Assembly (NCBI GenBank): GCA_027943245.1
Contig: JANDJZ010000126.1
Location: 1 to 42,779, forward strand
Origin: Acanthamoeba sp. SK_2022b
Taxonomy: Eukaryota; Discosea; Longamoebia; Acanthamoebidae
Direction: 5' to 3'
DNA: 42,779 nucleotides
Positions within the stretch are counted from its first letter, which is position 1, and the number at the start of each line of letters is the position of its first letter. Of this stretch, positions 21,209 through 32,541 are shown piece after piece. The notes under the pieces are model-generated. The model searched no databases. It was not told the DNA's origin and saw nothing but the letters and a program-made list of their open reading frames with translations. The translations under genes were made by a program, and so were the position numbers.

Positions 21209-22487
21209 ATGCAAGGCACAGATGATGATGAAAGAGGGGGCGCGGACGATGCCGTGCGAATCCGCATTGCAAGCGAAGACGGAGTTGTGGGAGAGGGCCA
21301 AATAGCTCTCGAGGGCGATGATGGTAGAGCACCGGAAGATTTGAACATTGAGATAGCTGGCGAACGGGGGCACGTAGGTGAGGGAGTGGTGGCGTTGGAG
21401 GAAGGCCACGCGGACTACTCCCAACATTATCACAAGGGCAAACCAGCAGAATTCGACGTGGAGCAGCAATCCGATGCAGAAAATGAGCCCACATCTCGAA
21501 CACGTTCTACGCGCGCCAAGGCCTTCCTCAGGAGCCACTTTCTCTACTTCTATTTGCGCAGCCTATTCCCCACCCGCAAAGAGCTCGACTACAGGTGGGA
21601 GTGGAATCCATGGACCTACGCCAAGAAGCTCGCGGCGCTGGAGGAGACCGGCAAGAACCGGTCCAAGCACAAGCAGAACTACCCCTATCCTCTCATCGTC
21701 ATCTTCTACTGCTGGTGCGTGTGCTCCTCTCATCCCCCTTGCCCTTCTTTGACTGACAGAGTCGCCTCGTTGGCCGTCGCCCAGGGTGGGCTCGTTTGTG
21801 GGCATCGCCGTGGTGGCGATCATCACGCAGTACGGGTTCAACCACCTCGACCAGCCGCTACTCATCGGTACTGCCCCCCCCCCTCTTGTCTGTGGGTGAG
21901 TGGGTCATCATACAGTAAGTAGGCTTGGCTCAATGGTAGCGTTCCCTGTACGCAGGCTCGTTTGGCGCCACCGCGGTGCTGATCTACGGCGCACAGCAGT
22001 CGCCGCTGGCCCAGCCCAAGAACGTGCTGGGCGGGCATGGCATCGCCGCGCTCGTGGGGGTCACCTGCTACAAGGCCATGGGCAGCGAATGGTACAGCCT
22101 TCCTCGATCGAAGAAGGGCGTGTGCGTGTTTGAGCTTGCTCAGAGCGATGGTGTTCCGCAGGTATTCGTGCGCATTGGCCGTCTCGTTGGCGATCGCCTT
22201 CATGCTGCTCACCACCACTCCCCATCCACCAGCCGGCGCCACTGCCTTGATCGCAGGTCTGCTCGCTCGTCTTTCTTTACTCACTCGTCGCCGCTCGCTC
22301 ACGCCCTCCTCCACCTCTTCTTCTCTGTTGGCGTGTGGCAGTGACGGGAGGAGACACGGTGTTCGATGCCGGCTACTACTACGTGCTCACCACACTCTTG
22401 GGCGTGAGCATCATGATCGGGATCGCCCTCCTCTGGAACAACCTGCCACGAGCGCCACACATGAAGTATCCACGCTACTGGATATGA
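21209..22487 (+). CDS. HPP-family integral membrane protein
   Basis: The 321-residue model has exons 21209-21714, 21785-21867, 21956-22091, 22162-22256 and 22342-22487, with all phases closing. The HPP family has four or five transmembrane helices, and some plant and algal members carry nitrite into plastids. The signature is clear: GSFGATAVLIYGAQQSPLAQ, then NVLGGHGIAALVGV, then the name-giving HPPAGATALIA and the terminal NNLPRAPHMKYPRYW. The first 110 residues are an acidic, low-complexity extension that is not part of the family, followed by a basic linker (RKELDYRWEWNPWTYAKK). Introns fall between transmembrane segments. The substrate here is unknown. The 3' end overlaps the convergent minus-strand gene by 13 nt. 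Confidence 0.94.
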
Positions 22488-24237
22488 GTTTTATTTATTT
22501 CTTTTTTTTTTGCCAACGGGGAGATCGGGTCCTTCTTGGCCAGGGCTCGTGCGGCGGCCTTGCCCACTCGCACAGCCTTGTCCCGGTGCTGGCTCACGTC
22601 GTGTAGGTGCGTCTCGGGATTCTCCTGGAGCGCGCTCTCGTCGCCCTTGATGATGCTCTTCATCAGCGCCTTGGCCGCTGGCGGTCGCTTCTCCTTCTTC
22701 TTGTCCCGTTTGTCCTTGAGCTTCGCCTCGTCCTGGCTCGGCGGCGCTGCGTTGGCCCCTGATGGCGGCTCGGGCTCAGGCGTAGAAGCCGTCGTCCGGT
22801 TCGGTGCTCCGTTGCGAGCGGCGGCCTTGGCGGCCTTCTCCCGCTTGTGCTTGCGCTTCTCCTTCTCCTCGAGTCGCTTGAAGTGGACTGCCATCTGCTC
22901 CTCGAGGTGGACCGACACGTTGAGGTTGACCACGCCCATCACGTTCACGCCCGACGAGACCGTGGCCTTGGTGAAGCCCTCGTCCACCAGCTGATACACG
23001 GAGATCTTGAGCACCTTGACCATCTGCGACACCGCTCCCTCCAGCGTGCGCTCCTGCATGGTCCTCCGCGGACACACACTTAAGTTGGGGCGCATGAATG
23101 ATGCCATGTGTGAGCGGTGGACAAACCTTGCCGGCGTCGATGGCGTCCTTGGCCACCTCGATGGTGTCCTCCACACCCTCCTTGACAGCCGTGGCCACTT
23201 CGCTGGCGACAGTGACGATGTCCGAGGTGACCTCAGCGGCAACTTCAGCGACCTTCTCTGTGTGTTGAAATCGTCATATGCACACGGGGTCATGTGGAAA
23301 GCGCGCGAAGGCGGGTGTCACGTCAAGGTTAGGTCGTGAGAGTGGGGGACGAGTGTCGATGGCGCGGTGTGGGTGTCGGTTGGGCGTTGCGAAGCGCGCA
23401 GTTGAGGAGGCCGCGGCGTGGAGCGGTGGAGCACGCGATAGGCGGCACGAAAGAGAAAGAGAATGTAGGGGAGAAGGGGGAATAAACACCGTCAGCCACT
23501 ACAGCGGGAGCTTTCGGGGAGTCGTCTAGCATCACACTATCGCATCAGCCGTGTAACCAAAAAAAATCCAAAAAAAAAAAAAAAACAACAGCAGCAACTA
23601 GAGCTGGTACCAGCCACGGTTTCAGTGACTGCGCCAATGGTCTCGGCCACCTTCCCGTTGGTGCCGGACACGATCTCACTGGCCTTCTCCGTCAGCTTCT
23701 TCCCTGTTCAGCTCGAGTTAGGCCACGGCAGCAGTTTAGCGATCAATGACGGGAGGACGTGCCGGTCTCTGCGATGCTTTCCACCACGGTTAACAGGGCT
23801 CCCTTTTGCTCCCCCTCCTCTTCGTTTTTCTCTCCCTTGTCGCCCTCGCTTTCGTTTCCGTGCTTCGCTTTCTCCTCCGCTTCGTCGGCATTTCGCGCTT
23901 GCCTCTCCTCTTCGCCTTCGAGCGGTGGCCCTCCGGTTCGGGATGGGTGGAGGGCACGCCACTTCTCCTGGTCTCGCCTCTCCACGGTCACCCCCTCTTC
24001 GGGTAGTGCCGAGTCGGGTTGGGTCTTTTCCTTGTCGTTTTGGGATTTGGTGTCCCCTTTTTCGTGGGGCTCACTGGCATACGCTCGCCATACGTTCCCA
24101 CAGCCACTCCACAAGAACTGAGGTGAAGACCTAGTGTTCCATGTAGAAGACAATGCTGGTAGGGATGCGGGTCTGTGCAAGCAATGAGGATACGAGGAAA
24201 TGGAGACGCGTCTGGTGGCGTGTACCAGCCGTCTCAT
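22475..24237 (-). CDS. Probable mitochondrial protein with amphipathic helical repeats, family unknown
   Basis: The 425-residue model has exons 24237-23763, 23703-23611, 23257-23127 and 23053-22475, with phases closing. The N-terminus is a good mitochondrial presequence (MRRLVHATRRVSISSYPHCL), with a possible cleavage near RAYASEP. A highly charged segment follows (EEGEQKGALL and GDKGEKNEEE). Next come alternating Val/Ala/Thr/Glu/Lys helices (KKLTEKASEIVSG, KVAETIGAVTETV, EKVAEVAAEVTSDIVTVASE) resembling LEA or apolipoprotein-like 11-mer repeats. A conserved-looking segment then reads QMVKVLKISVYQLVDEGF, before a Lys-rich tail. I do not recognise the family and see no Tim44 fold. The first intron needs a GC donor (gcacgt at 23762). 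The gene is convergent with the HPP gene and divergent from the condensin gene. Confidence 0.68.
23704..23762 (-). other. Candidate GC-AG intron, minus strand
   Basis: Read on the minus strand, the exon ends GAGACCG and is followed by gcacgtcc. The acceptor is ctgaacag, giving a 59-nt intron with a ctaac branch-like site. GT donors nearby give the wrong phase. This join gives AETGKKLTEKASEIV, continuing the helical repeat. Confidence 0.6.
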
Positions 24238-24482
24238 CGTGGCACTTGTGCGTGGTGTGGTGTGACGCCGTGAACTACAAAAGTTTATGGCCAAGAAGAG
24301 AACGTGAGGGCAGCATACGTGCGAAAAATACGAAAAGCTGGAGGAATCTGGCCAAAAATATGTCCCGGAAAGGAAAGAAAGAAATAAAGGTGAAATTGTG
24401 CTTTGGTTTTGGCGGGAAGAAAAAGTTGTAGCGGGAAGCAAGGAACAACAGCAGATATTGGTGCGATCGGCCTTAGCATCGA

Positions 24483-27400
24483 ATGGCCGACGAAGTTTGC
24501 CTTCAGATTTTGGAGGTGGTGGAGGAATTCGGTTTGGATCAGGCTCCCGCTGAGGTGATTGAGAACATTCTCGTCGGCCAAGTAGCTTCCGAGTTTGATA
24601 CGGAACAGCTCAACGTCATCACGAGGAGCGTTAGCGTGGATACATTCAACGTTTGATCAAGTTGCTTCAAAAGATAACACGGTATGGCTTCTCTACAATT
24701 TATCAAAAGTCCACCATTAATATTAATGGGCGCTGCAGGGGCCAAGAGGATGAACACAACAGCTTGTGGAATTACCTGACCGGCCGTAAATACGCCCACA
24801 AGGTACAGATCCATAGCCTCTCTTCCTTTTGCTCTTACTTACTGCTTGCCCGTTGCAGACTCTCCTGGGTGTGCTCTGCCACTTGGTTCAAAAGAAGAAG
24901 GGCGAACAGGCCTTCGCCGCGGCCGGAGTGTACCTCCTGCTTCTCCAGATACCTGGCAGCATGGCCTACAACATCTTCCACCCTCTCCTCTTTCGCGGCG
25001 TGCTCAACCTGCTAAAGAGCTGGCAAACGCAACCTGGTACAGACTCACCTTTTTTGACTCGAAGCGGTGAAAGAGGTCCGTCGTGTGCCCATCCTGACTC
25101 GATGATGCTTCTACCCGCAGGGGCGGGCAAGTCACCCAAGGTAAAGAAGGGAAAGGCAAAACAGCGCAAGGGCAAACAGGGTCAGGTCAAGGACGAATTC
25201 GAAGACCTTGAGGCAAGCGACGACGATGTACGCGCACTGCCGCTCCTTATCTTTTCGAGATACTGAACTTACCACATGCACAACCGCTCTTTGCCCCTCC
25301 GCAGGAGCCTTCGCCTGAGAACGAAGAGTGCATTAACAGGCGGGTGGCGTTCATCCTCGAAGAACTGCAGACCTTCCTGGAAGGCTATACTGAAATGCAT
25401 CAGGTGAGGCTTGCCCATGCTTGCAAATGTGTCGCTGTGCCGTGTCTCCTCCCTCACGTCATTTCTGGGTACCCAGGACACATTCAGCTACACTTTGGAA
25501 GTGCTGGCCGATCTGACGCGATTCAAAGAGAGCGGCGAGCCTCAGGGCAAGAGAGGGTGCATTGCCAACCGCCTCCATGTCGCCTCAGTCATTGCGCTAA
25601 CTTGCATTTCGCACATGATCGACATCAGGCAAGGCAAGCAGCCACAAGCGCTCCAGCGCATCTCTCACGTAGCCTACGACATTCTCAAGCGCCTTCTCCG
25701 TCCAGTGTTTACATCATCCGACGAGGATGACGTGCACGAGCTTCACAAATTGGTGCGACAGCCATGTTGGTCTCACCGGATGCGTGACGCACGACCTAAC
25801 GCCTGCGATGCCCGGCCAGGTGAGGGAGGTGTTTAAGAACATCCTCCCCAACATCTTGATGAGCTCCGGTTCCAACTACGCGACCATTCCTTCGCACAAG
25901 CTTGCCACAAGAGAGCGCGCACTCGCTTTTGTCACGTTCGTCTCTGGCCTCTAGCTCGACCGCCCAGCGTGTTTGGGGCAACCTTTGCAGCCTCGGCTAA
26001 CAGAGCTTCTATTCTCTCAGGGATTTTGCAAACGACGTGAAGGAGATGGAGAGTCGCCAGCGCAGGAAATCAGGTGCCCATTTAGGCTAGAGCTGGGTGG
26101 CTGATTAAAAGAGAGACCATCACTGAACCCTTGGACACTTGCGATTCAGGCTCCAGCAACACAAAGAGGGACAAGCACAATGCTCAGATCCAAAGCGATA
26201 CCCTGCAGGAGCTCTACTCCTCGCTACATGCGCTGCTGCAGCACCTCTGTGCCAAGGTGCCCGAGAAGGCCGACTACCGAGCCTACGCTGGTACTGCTCG
26301 CTCTACGCAATCTAGCATTCGTGTGCGACCATTGCTGATACTGTTCGCCTGACTATCTGCAGGTGATGCTTTGGTGCACATCTTTGGACTTCTGCCCAAT
26401 AAGGAGAGACCTCGCTTCATCACCTTCCTCACCAAGTACGCCCATACTCGCCCTACTCTATGCTCCATAGGCCAATCTTGCTCACTGCTCTTCTGCTCTC
26501 ACTGCGCGAAGGTACTCGCGCAATGCCAAAGTGGGCTATCGTGCGTTTGCCGTGCAGATCGCGCTGACCTTCCTGGTGCAAGAGCTGCGCGAGAGAAAGG
26601 AGGGCAAGGGCACCTATCTCGATGAGGTTGCCATGGAGAGTGAGGGGGGCGGCCTCTCGGCGGAAAGCAACGTTGGTGTGCTGCCACTACTGGACATCTT
26701 GGTCAGGCGCGCATCAGACAAGGTTGCCACCGTGAGGGCCAAGGCCCTACAGGACCTCGGCGCAGTGTTACAAATGGTCGACGCCAATCCCACGCTCCGG
26801 ACTGATATCGAACGACTGCTTCACCTTCGCCCGGCCACCGCTACGGCCGCCGACGCCAACAAGACAAATCTCCTGTCGGTGCTCCAACGACGAATTGTGG
26901 ACGAGAAGGCCACGGTCCGAAAGGCAGCCATCCAGGTACATGCTGCATGTGAGCGCGGGGAAACCTCAGAAGCTAACAATCTGCTCTAAAGGCGTTCGAG
27001 GCGTTGGGCAGCTACTACGATGAGCTGGTGTTGGGCTCCGCTGAGCTACGTCTGCTGGCGGACAGGTGCAGCGACCCTGCCGTATCGATCCGCAAGCAGG
27101 TGTGACACTTCTCTCCTGTTGCACTCATGGGGGACAACGGGGCGTTGTCGTGTGACGTATGAGCTCACGTGTATCCCGTCTTGTGCAAAGGCAATGGTCG
27201 CTCTGGGCAACCTACTCAGACAACACCCGTCGCACCCGACGCTCTACAAGGTCTGGCTCTCCGCCGTGCTGCCGTTGGTGGCTGATCCCGAGTCCACCAT
27301 CATCGAGAAGTGCCTCGACGAAGTGGAGGAGCTTGTGTTTGAGCGAGTAGTCAAGGCATATAAGTACGTTTTTGAACCGGGCTTGATCAATGGAAGAGCG

Positions 27401-30400
27401 GTGCTGACCGCTTCTCCGCAGGAATGCCAGCTCGCAGGGAAGCGTGTGGCTCATTCTTCAAAACATAGACAGCGAGCTCGCTCGGTATTTGCAGCGAATC
27501 GGTTCGCTCATGGCCAAGGGCAAGCGGCTGAAAAAGCCTCTGTGCGATGCGCTTCAACACGCCATCAGGGCTAACATCAAGGTCCGCGTTTGTTGGCGCG
27601 TGTGTAAAAGTACCCACAGTATAGCTTCTGACAACAGGCTTTCGTTCCAGGGCGCGTGGGCCCTCCTGTCCGAGGTCTCGCGCTATTGCAAGCAGCATAT
27701 CGACGCGAGCCTCATCGTCGAGTGTTGGGACAACGTCAAGCACTCTGAGTCAGGTATGCCGGCCCGCCACAATGTCACACTTGCCAATGTAGTGATGTTG
27801 ATCAACTGCGTTACCCGTTGCAGAGGAGGTGAGGAGGGAAGCCGTACACGTTCTCAACGTGCTGGAGCACATCGCCTCTTGCATTCCTGCTTCCCTGGCC
27901 AACTCTGTGGCCGATGACCTGCTGAGCCACATGCGCACATTCCAGGCTCCGCCAAACGTCATCCAAGCCATGATCCAGGCTCTGGCCGAGATCTGCAGGT
28001 ATGCGCGAACTCCAAGCGGGCGTGTGCAATCGCACGTGCTTATATGCATGCCCTTCACCTCTCCACCAACACAGGGCCAAGGCAAACAGCGAGAAGGAAG
28101 CGGAGCGCGCCATTGGAGCTTGGGCCAAGCGGCTGCTCACCATCTGCGACAAGAAGATCATCAACTTTGTGCTTCAGTCTACCAACCTACAGGTGAGTGC
28201 TTCATTTCATCCCTGTTGGTCTGACCCTCACGTTCCATTCCTAATTCGATCTCTTTATTTTCCTCTCAGATGGACCTCGGGGACTCGCCTTCGTCGTCGC
28301 CCGCCACGCCCGACCTACTGGACACTGCAGCTCCTTCTCCCGACCAGCTCATCTCCTATCTATTCACCCTCGGCGAGGTTTCGCAGGTACACCTCAGTCC
28401 TCCAACGATCTCTGTGTGGTGGGGAACATAGAGTACGCGCGGCCTCCGTCACTGATGCTTGTCCCGGTTCACTCGCAGATTTGTCCCAAGGCCGTGCCCA
28501 AGAGGCTCGTCACGGTGGTGCAGGCGCTCGTTGCCCCCACGCTCCCCTCGAACGCGAGGAAGGCCGACACTTCGCCCTCTGCCGATAAATCGATCCCGCC
28601 CTCTGTGCGCGGTTATGCGTTCGTAGCCCTGGGTACAGTTGCCTCACTTAGTCTCTGCGCAAATACTGGACATGGTGATCGACGATCCCAGGAGGAGGAG
28701 GAGCTCTGACGTACCTCATTCCAAAATGCAAGGCAAACTTTGTCTCGAGGACGAAGCACTGGCCAAGAAGTGTATTGCTGCCTTTGCCAAGGAGCTCGAG
28801 ACGTCCGACTCGCCTGTGGTTCGCAACAACGTGATGGTACGTCGCACCTGTGGCTCCACTTGAGGTCTTTTTGAAGAACGGGGCAAGACTTTTCTCGCGA
28901 TCTCACTGCAGCACAAACGTTCATCGCGAATTGCAGGTCATCATGTGCGATCTCTGCATTCGGTACACGTCGCTGGTGGACCGATACGTGCCCAACTTGG
29001 CCGCATGCATGCGGGACCCGAGCGAGTTGGTCCGCCGCCAGACGCTGTTGCTCCTCACACGACTGCTGCAGGTGCTCCCCTCCGCTTGACGGGTCCGCTG
29101 TGGCGTTCAGACTCACGCAGTGTATTGACCACCCGCAGGAGGACTATGTCAAGTGGAAGGGACCCCTGTTCTACCGATTCGTGGTGGCTCTCGTCGACGA
29201 ATCGCCCGCTGTTCGACAGTTTGGTGAGTCTGAGCCCTCTGGCCCTCTTGTCCGCATTCGACTACGCCCGAGCACATGCTAACCACACAGTCCCTTCGTA
29301 CCAGCCACATTCTGCTTGACCAACATCTCGCAGAACAAGAACCAGGCCATGTTCTTCAACCACTTCACCGACACCCTGTTCCATCTGACCGACCACAACC
29401 AAGTACGCAGACACACTCTCCCGCGCATGCGGACAACAGCAGCTCGTGGTTGGAATCTGATCGATTCGATCGACTTGATCCACAGCACCCGCTGTACAAT
29501 CAGCAGCCCCAATCGACTCGCGAGCGCGAGCTGTTCTCACTAAAGGGGGCCAACAACAAGAGGTATGCCATCACACAAGACACGCCCGAGACGAGGGAGA
29601 GGGTCGCTCACCAGGATCGCTGTCCACTTTTTCAGGAAGCGCCAGGCCATATACAAGATCATGCTGCAGCATATGACGGAGGAGCAGAAGTTCAACACGA
29701 CGGCCAAGCTCTGCCAGGACGTGCTCGGTGGAGTTGTCGACGGCCTCATCTCACTTGATTCTCCCACAGCGAGCGACCTCATCCAGGCACGTATCGCAGG
29801 CACCGTCAAAATGTGCTTTGCATTCCAGGGCCACGTTGCTAACCGTCAGTTGATGGACCATGCAGGACACGTTGGAGGTGCTGATGTCCAAGGACATCAA
29901 GATCAACAACTCGGGCAATCGTTTCGGCAGGGAAGCCGATGGAACGGACGCGGACGACGGCAGCCTCAATAGCGAGGAGAAGGAGAAAGCGCTGGCGGCC
30001 GCCAAGGGCAAGCTCCTGTCCAAGGTACGTGGTCTCAGACGACCGTTGAGCCACTTCCAAGCCGCCTCTGCGCTGGCCGGTTGGAGCACTGCTAATAGCG
30101 CGCCGCTGGTTAAAACACAGATCGTCAAGAAGAACGTGATCGAGAACATCGTGCCTACCATCATCCATCTCAAGCATCTGCTCGAAGAGAAGCACTCGCC
30201 GTTGTTGGGTCCCTTGATGCAGTATCTGACCGACATGATGAAGGACTACAAGAACGAGATCTCTGGTATGTTCCACTTCGTCTTTGCGCAGCAGATGTCC
30301 TCCTGGCTCACGCCATACAACACACATACATGCAGACATCATGACGGGCGACAAGCAGTTGGCCAAGGAGCTCGACTACGACCTCCGGCAATACAACATC

Positions 30401-31552
30401 GAGAAGACCCGCAAGAAGCGCATGTCGCTCATGGCTTTCTCTCCGGCCGTCGCCCGACAGGGCTTGGCCGTGCCCATCGCCTCTCCGATGGTTCGCCACG
30501 TAGCGGCGTCGCCCATGAGGTACCAAACAACAGCATCCGCCTTCACGATCGTGTCACCGTCCTGACGCGACCTTCTCTCCATCTCTATCTCTTTTTCGAC
30601 GTGATGTGAACGCAAAGGCCTTCTGGCACGTCTACCGCCCCGTTCGCCTCGCCTTCGCCGTTGCCCTTCACATCGCCGCAGGGCAAGACCCTATCCGTCC
30701 CCAAGCTCCGGTCGTCCCTCGCCACTGCTACCAGTACACCCCCCCCCCTCTCCCTCTCCCTCCAACACCTAGAGAAGATTTTCTCCGTGGGCCATTTGGC
30801 TCATTGATTGCTCTTTCTCGACAGCTCCCAAGCGCACCAGCCTGACGCCCGCCCCGATCGCCGCTGCTGCCGCTGCCGGCGCTACTGCCGCTTCGCCGTT
30901 TGTCTCGCCGGCACCACGCAAGAGGGCGACCTCGGTGCCGGTCCCCTCTCCCCTGCCCATCCGCCTGACGGCTCCGGCCACCTCTGCTGCGAGCACGCCA
31001 CCCTCGGACATCCTGCTGCCCTCGCCCTTCAAGGAGACGCCGGCTCCGCGTGGCTGGGGCGTCAAGCTGCCCCTTCGTCTGCCGGACGAGGACGATAGCG
31101 ATGCGGGCGTCGAACACGACAACAAGAGTCGGGCGAAGAAGAGCGCGAAAGAGACGGGGAAGGGCAAGCGAAGGAGGCCGGTTGAAGAAGAGGAGGAGGA
31201 GGAGGAGAAAGAAGAAGATGAAGAAGAGGTCATGCCCACTGCCAAGGCGGTCTCGAAGAGGAAGGCGCGCTCCACGCGAGCCAAGGCGCCATCGTCGCCG
31301 CCTGTGAAGAAGCGCAGAGCATCGAAGGAGGAGGAGGAGGAGGAAACTGTAAAGCATAGCAACGACGAGGCGGAGGAGAACGAAGAAGAGGCGGAAGAGC
31401 CCTCCTCGCCCGAGCCCGCCAAGAGGAAGAGGGCGACCACGACCACGAAGAAGGCGATCAGGCGCAGGACCGCCACCAAGAATCCTTCTCCGCCGCCGCT
31501 TCGTACGACGCGCGCTGCCCTGCGCCGCGGCGCACGGAAGAACTCGGAGTGA
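24483..31552 (+). CDS. NCAPD3: Condensin-2 complex subunit D3
   Basis: A long HEAT-repeat protein spread over more than twenty exons. Condensin II D3 is the HEAT subunit that, with H2 and G2, controls SMC2/SMC4 in mitotic chromosome compaction. Diagnostic matches to animal NCAPD3 are LCHLVQKKKGEQAF near the N-terminus, LLTRLLQEDYVKWKGPLFYR, NQAMFFNHFTDTLFHL, ELFSLKGANNKR, IYKIMLQHMTEEQKFN, KKNVIENIVPTIIHLK and GDKQLAKELDYDLRQY. The last 350 residues are low-complexity: a Ser/Pro/Ala segment with possible phosphosites (SPMRPSG, TPKRTSLTPAP), then alternating acidic and basic tracts ending ARKNSE, with TGA at 31550-31552. That tail is probably nuclear-targeting and cell-cycle regulated. The ATG at 24483 is the best start. 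The splicing between 24570 and 24742 is not resolved, because the first exon's frame does not join the next without an extra intron. Confidence 0.93.
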
Positions 31553-32541
31553 TGTAGGCGCTGATCAGCTGCGGCACCGACGCGAGACTTGTGTGAAATT
31601 CTTTTTAATGTTTTTAATAAACGTAAAATATAAAAGACACATTAACTTTTTTTATTTTCGGTGTTAGCTTCTTTTTATTGGCCGTGCCGGTTACAACGCG
31701 TTCGTGGGGCCACTCTGAGTGTCCGTTGCTTGAACAAGTAGTTGTAGACACGGACAACCTGCAGTTGGTTGCTGAGAGGTCAGGTGCCTTCAACCTCGCC
31801 ATGAGAGACACGCCACCCTCACCCAAGGCGCACGGCGAAGACAAGACGTGAGTCGACGCGCGCGAGAGACAAAGATCCTCCGGTGGTTCATGATATGTTG
31901 GTACCCCCACTTGCCTCACCCAATCTTTGACATGCTCCCCTCCCCTCCACGAGTATGATGTCAACCGGGCGTTTCTTCTTATGGTGGGACGAAGGTCTAA
32001 AGTGGATGGCTGAGGATGAAGGTGGAGCTCTGCTTCACGCCGCACGTCTCGGCCAGCCACTAGACGCTGAATCAGAAGACAGTTCCACGAGCGCAGGCAA
32101 CACTACGGTATCAAAGTGGCACATCTACGAGACGCTGCTCAGAAGGGGAGCGTCTTCAACTCTCCTTCTGGCGTGATGCCCACCCACGCCCTTCAAAGAA
32201 CTCGGCCGCGTCTCGATGGTCGTTGTAGTATCAACAAGCTCAGCTCTACACGCCAACAAAGAAGGCCAACAAAGGCTGGCCTTTGAAGAGCCGTGCTCTG
32301 CCTCTATTCTACAAGTAGTGCCTCAGCACTATGCTGCGATCTACCTCACCAGGTACCTGTCTCGTTTCAGCGCTACTTGCGACATGGCCTGACCGCGATC
32401 ACAAGTGTCCGCAGCGTACGTTGTGTTTTTGATCGTGCACAATTCTTACACAAATCAGCCCTATTTAGGAGAGCCTGCGCCCGCCGGAGCATATCTTCAC
32501 CCACCTACCCAACTACACAAACCGCTACTACCAACCAAGCA
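31553..32541. other. 989-nt gene-poor spacer
   Basis: It follows the condensin stop and contains an AATAAA-like AT-rich stretch near 31615-31660, probably the condensin 3' UTR and poly(A) region. A possible small two-exon gene is listed separately at 31801-32176. From 32177 to 32541 I see no gene. This part probably holds the promoter and 5' UTR of the gene at 32542. Confidence 0.4.
31801..32176 (+). CDS. Possible small two-exon protein, unknown
   Basis: An ATG at 31801 opens MRDTPPSPKAHGEDK and reaches a good donor (gtgagt at 31848). The acceptor at 31952-31953 joins in phase to MMSTGRFFLWWDEGLKW and runs to TGA at 32174-32176, giving about 90 residues. The same frame is open for a further 150 nt upstream of the ATG, so this may be the end of a larger or decayed gene. 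No similarity is recognised. Confidence 0.25.

Noticed and set aside
22475..24237. Tim44 as the identity of the mitochondrial minus-strand protein
   Set aside because: The presequence and charged helices fit loosely, but the C-terminal Tim44 lipid-binding domain pattern is not present.
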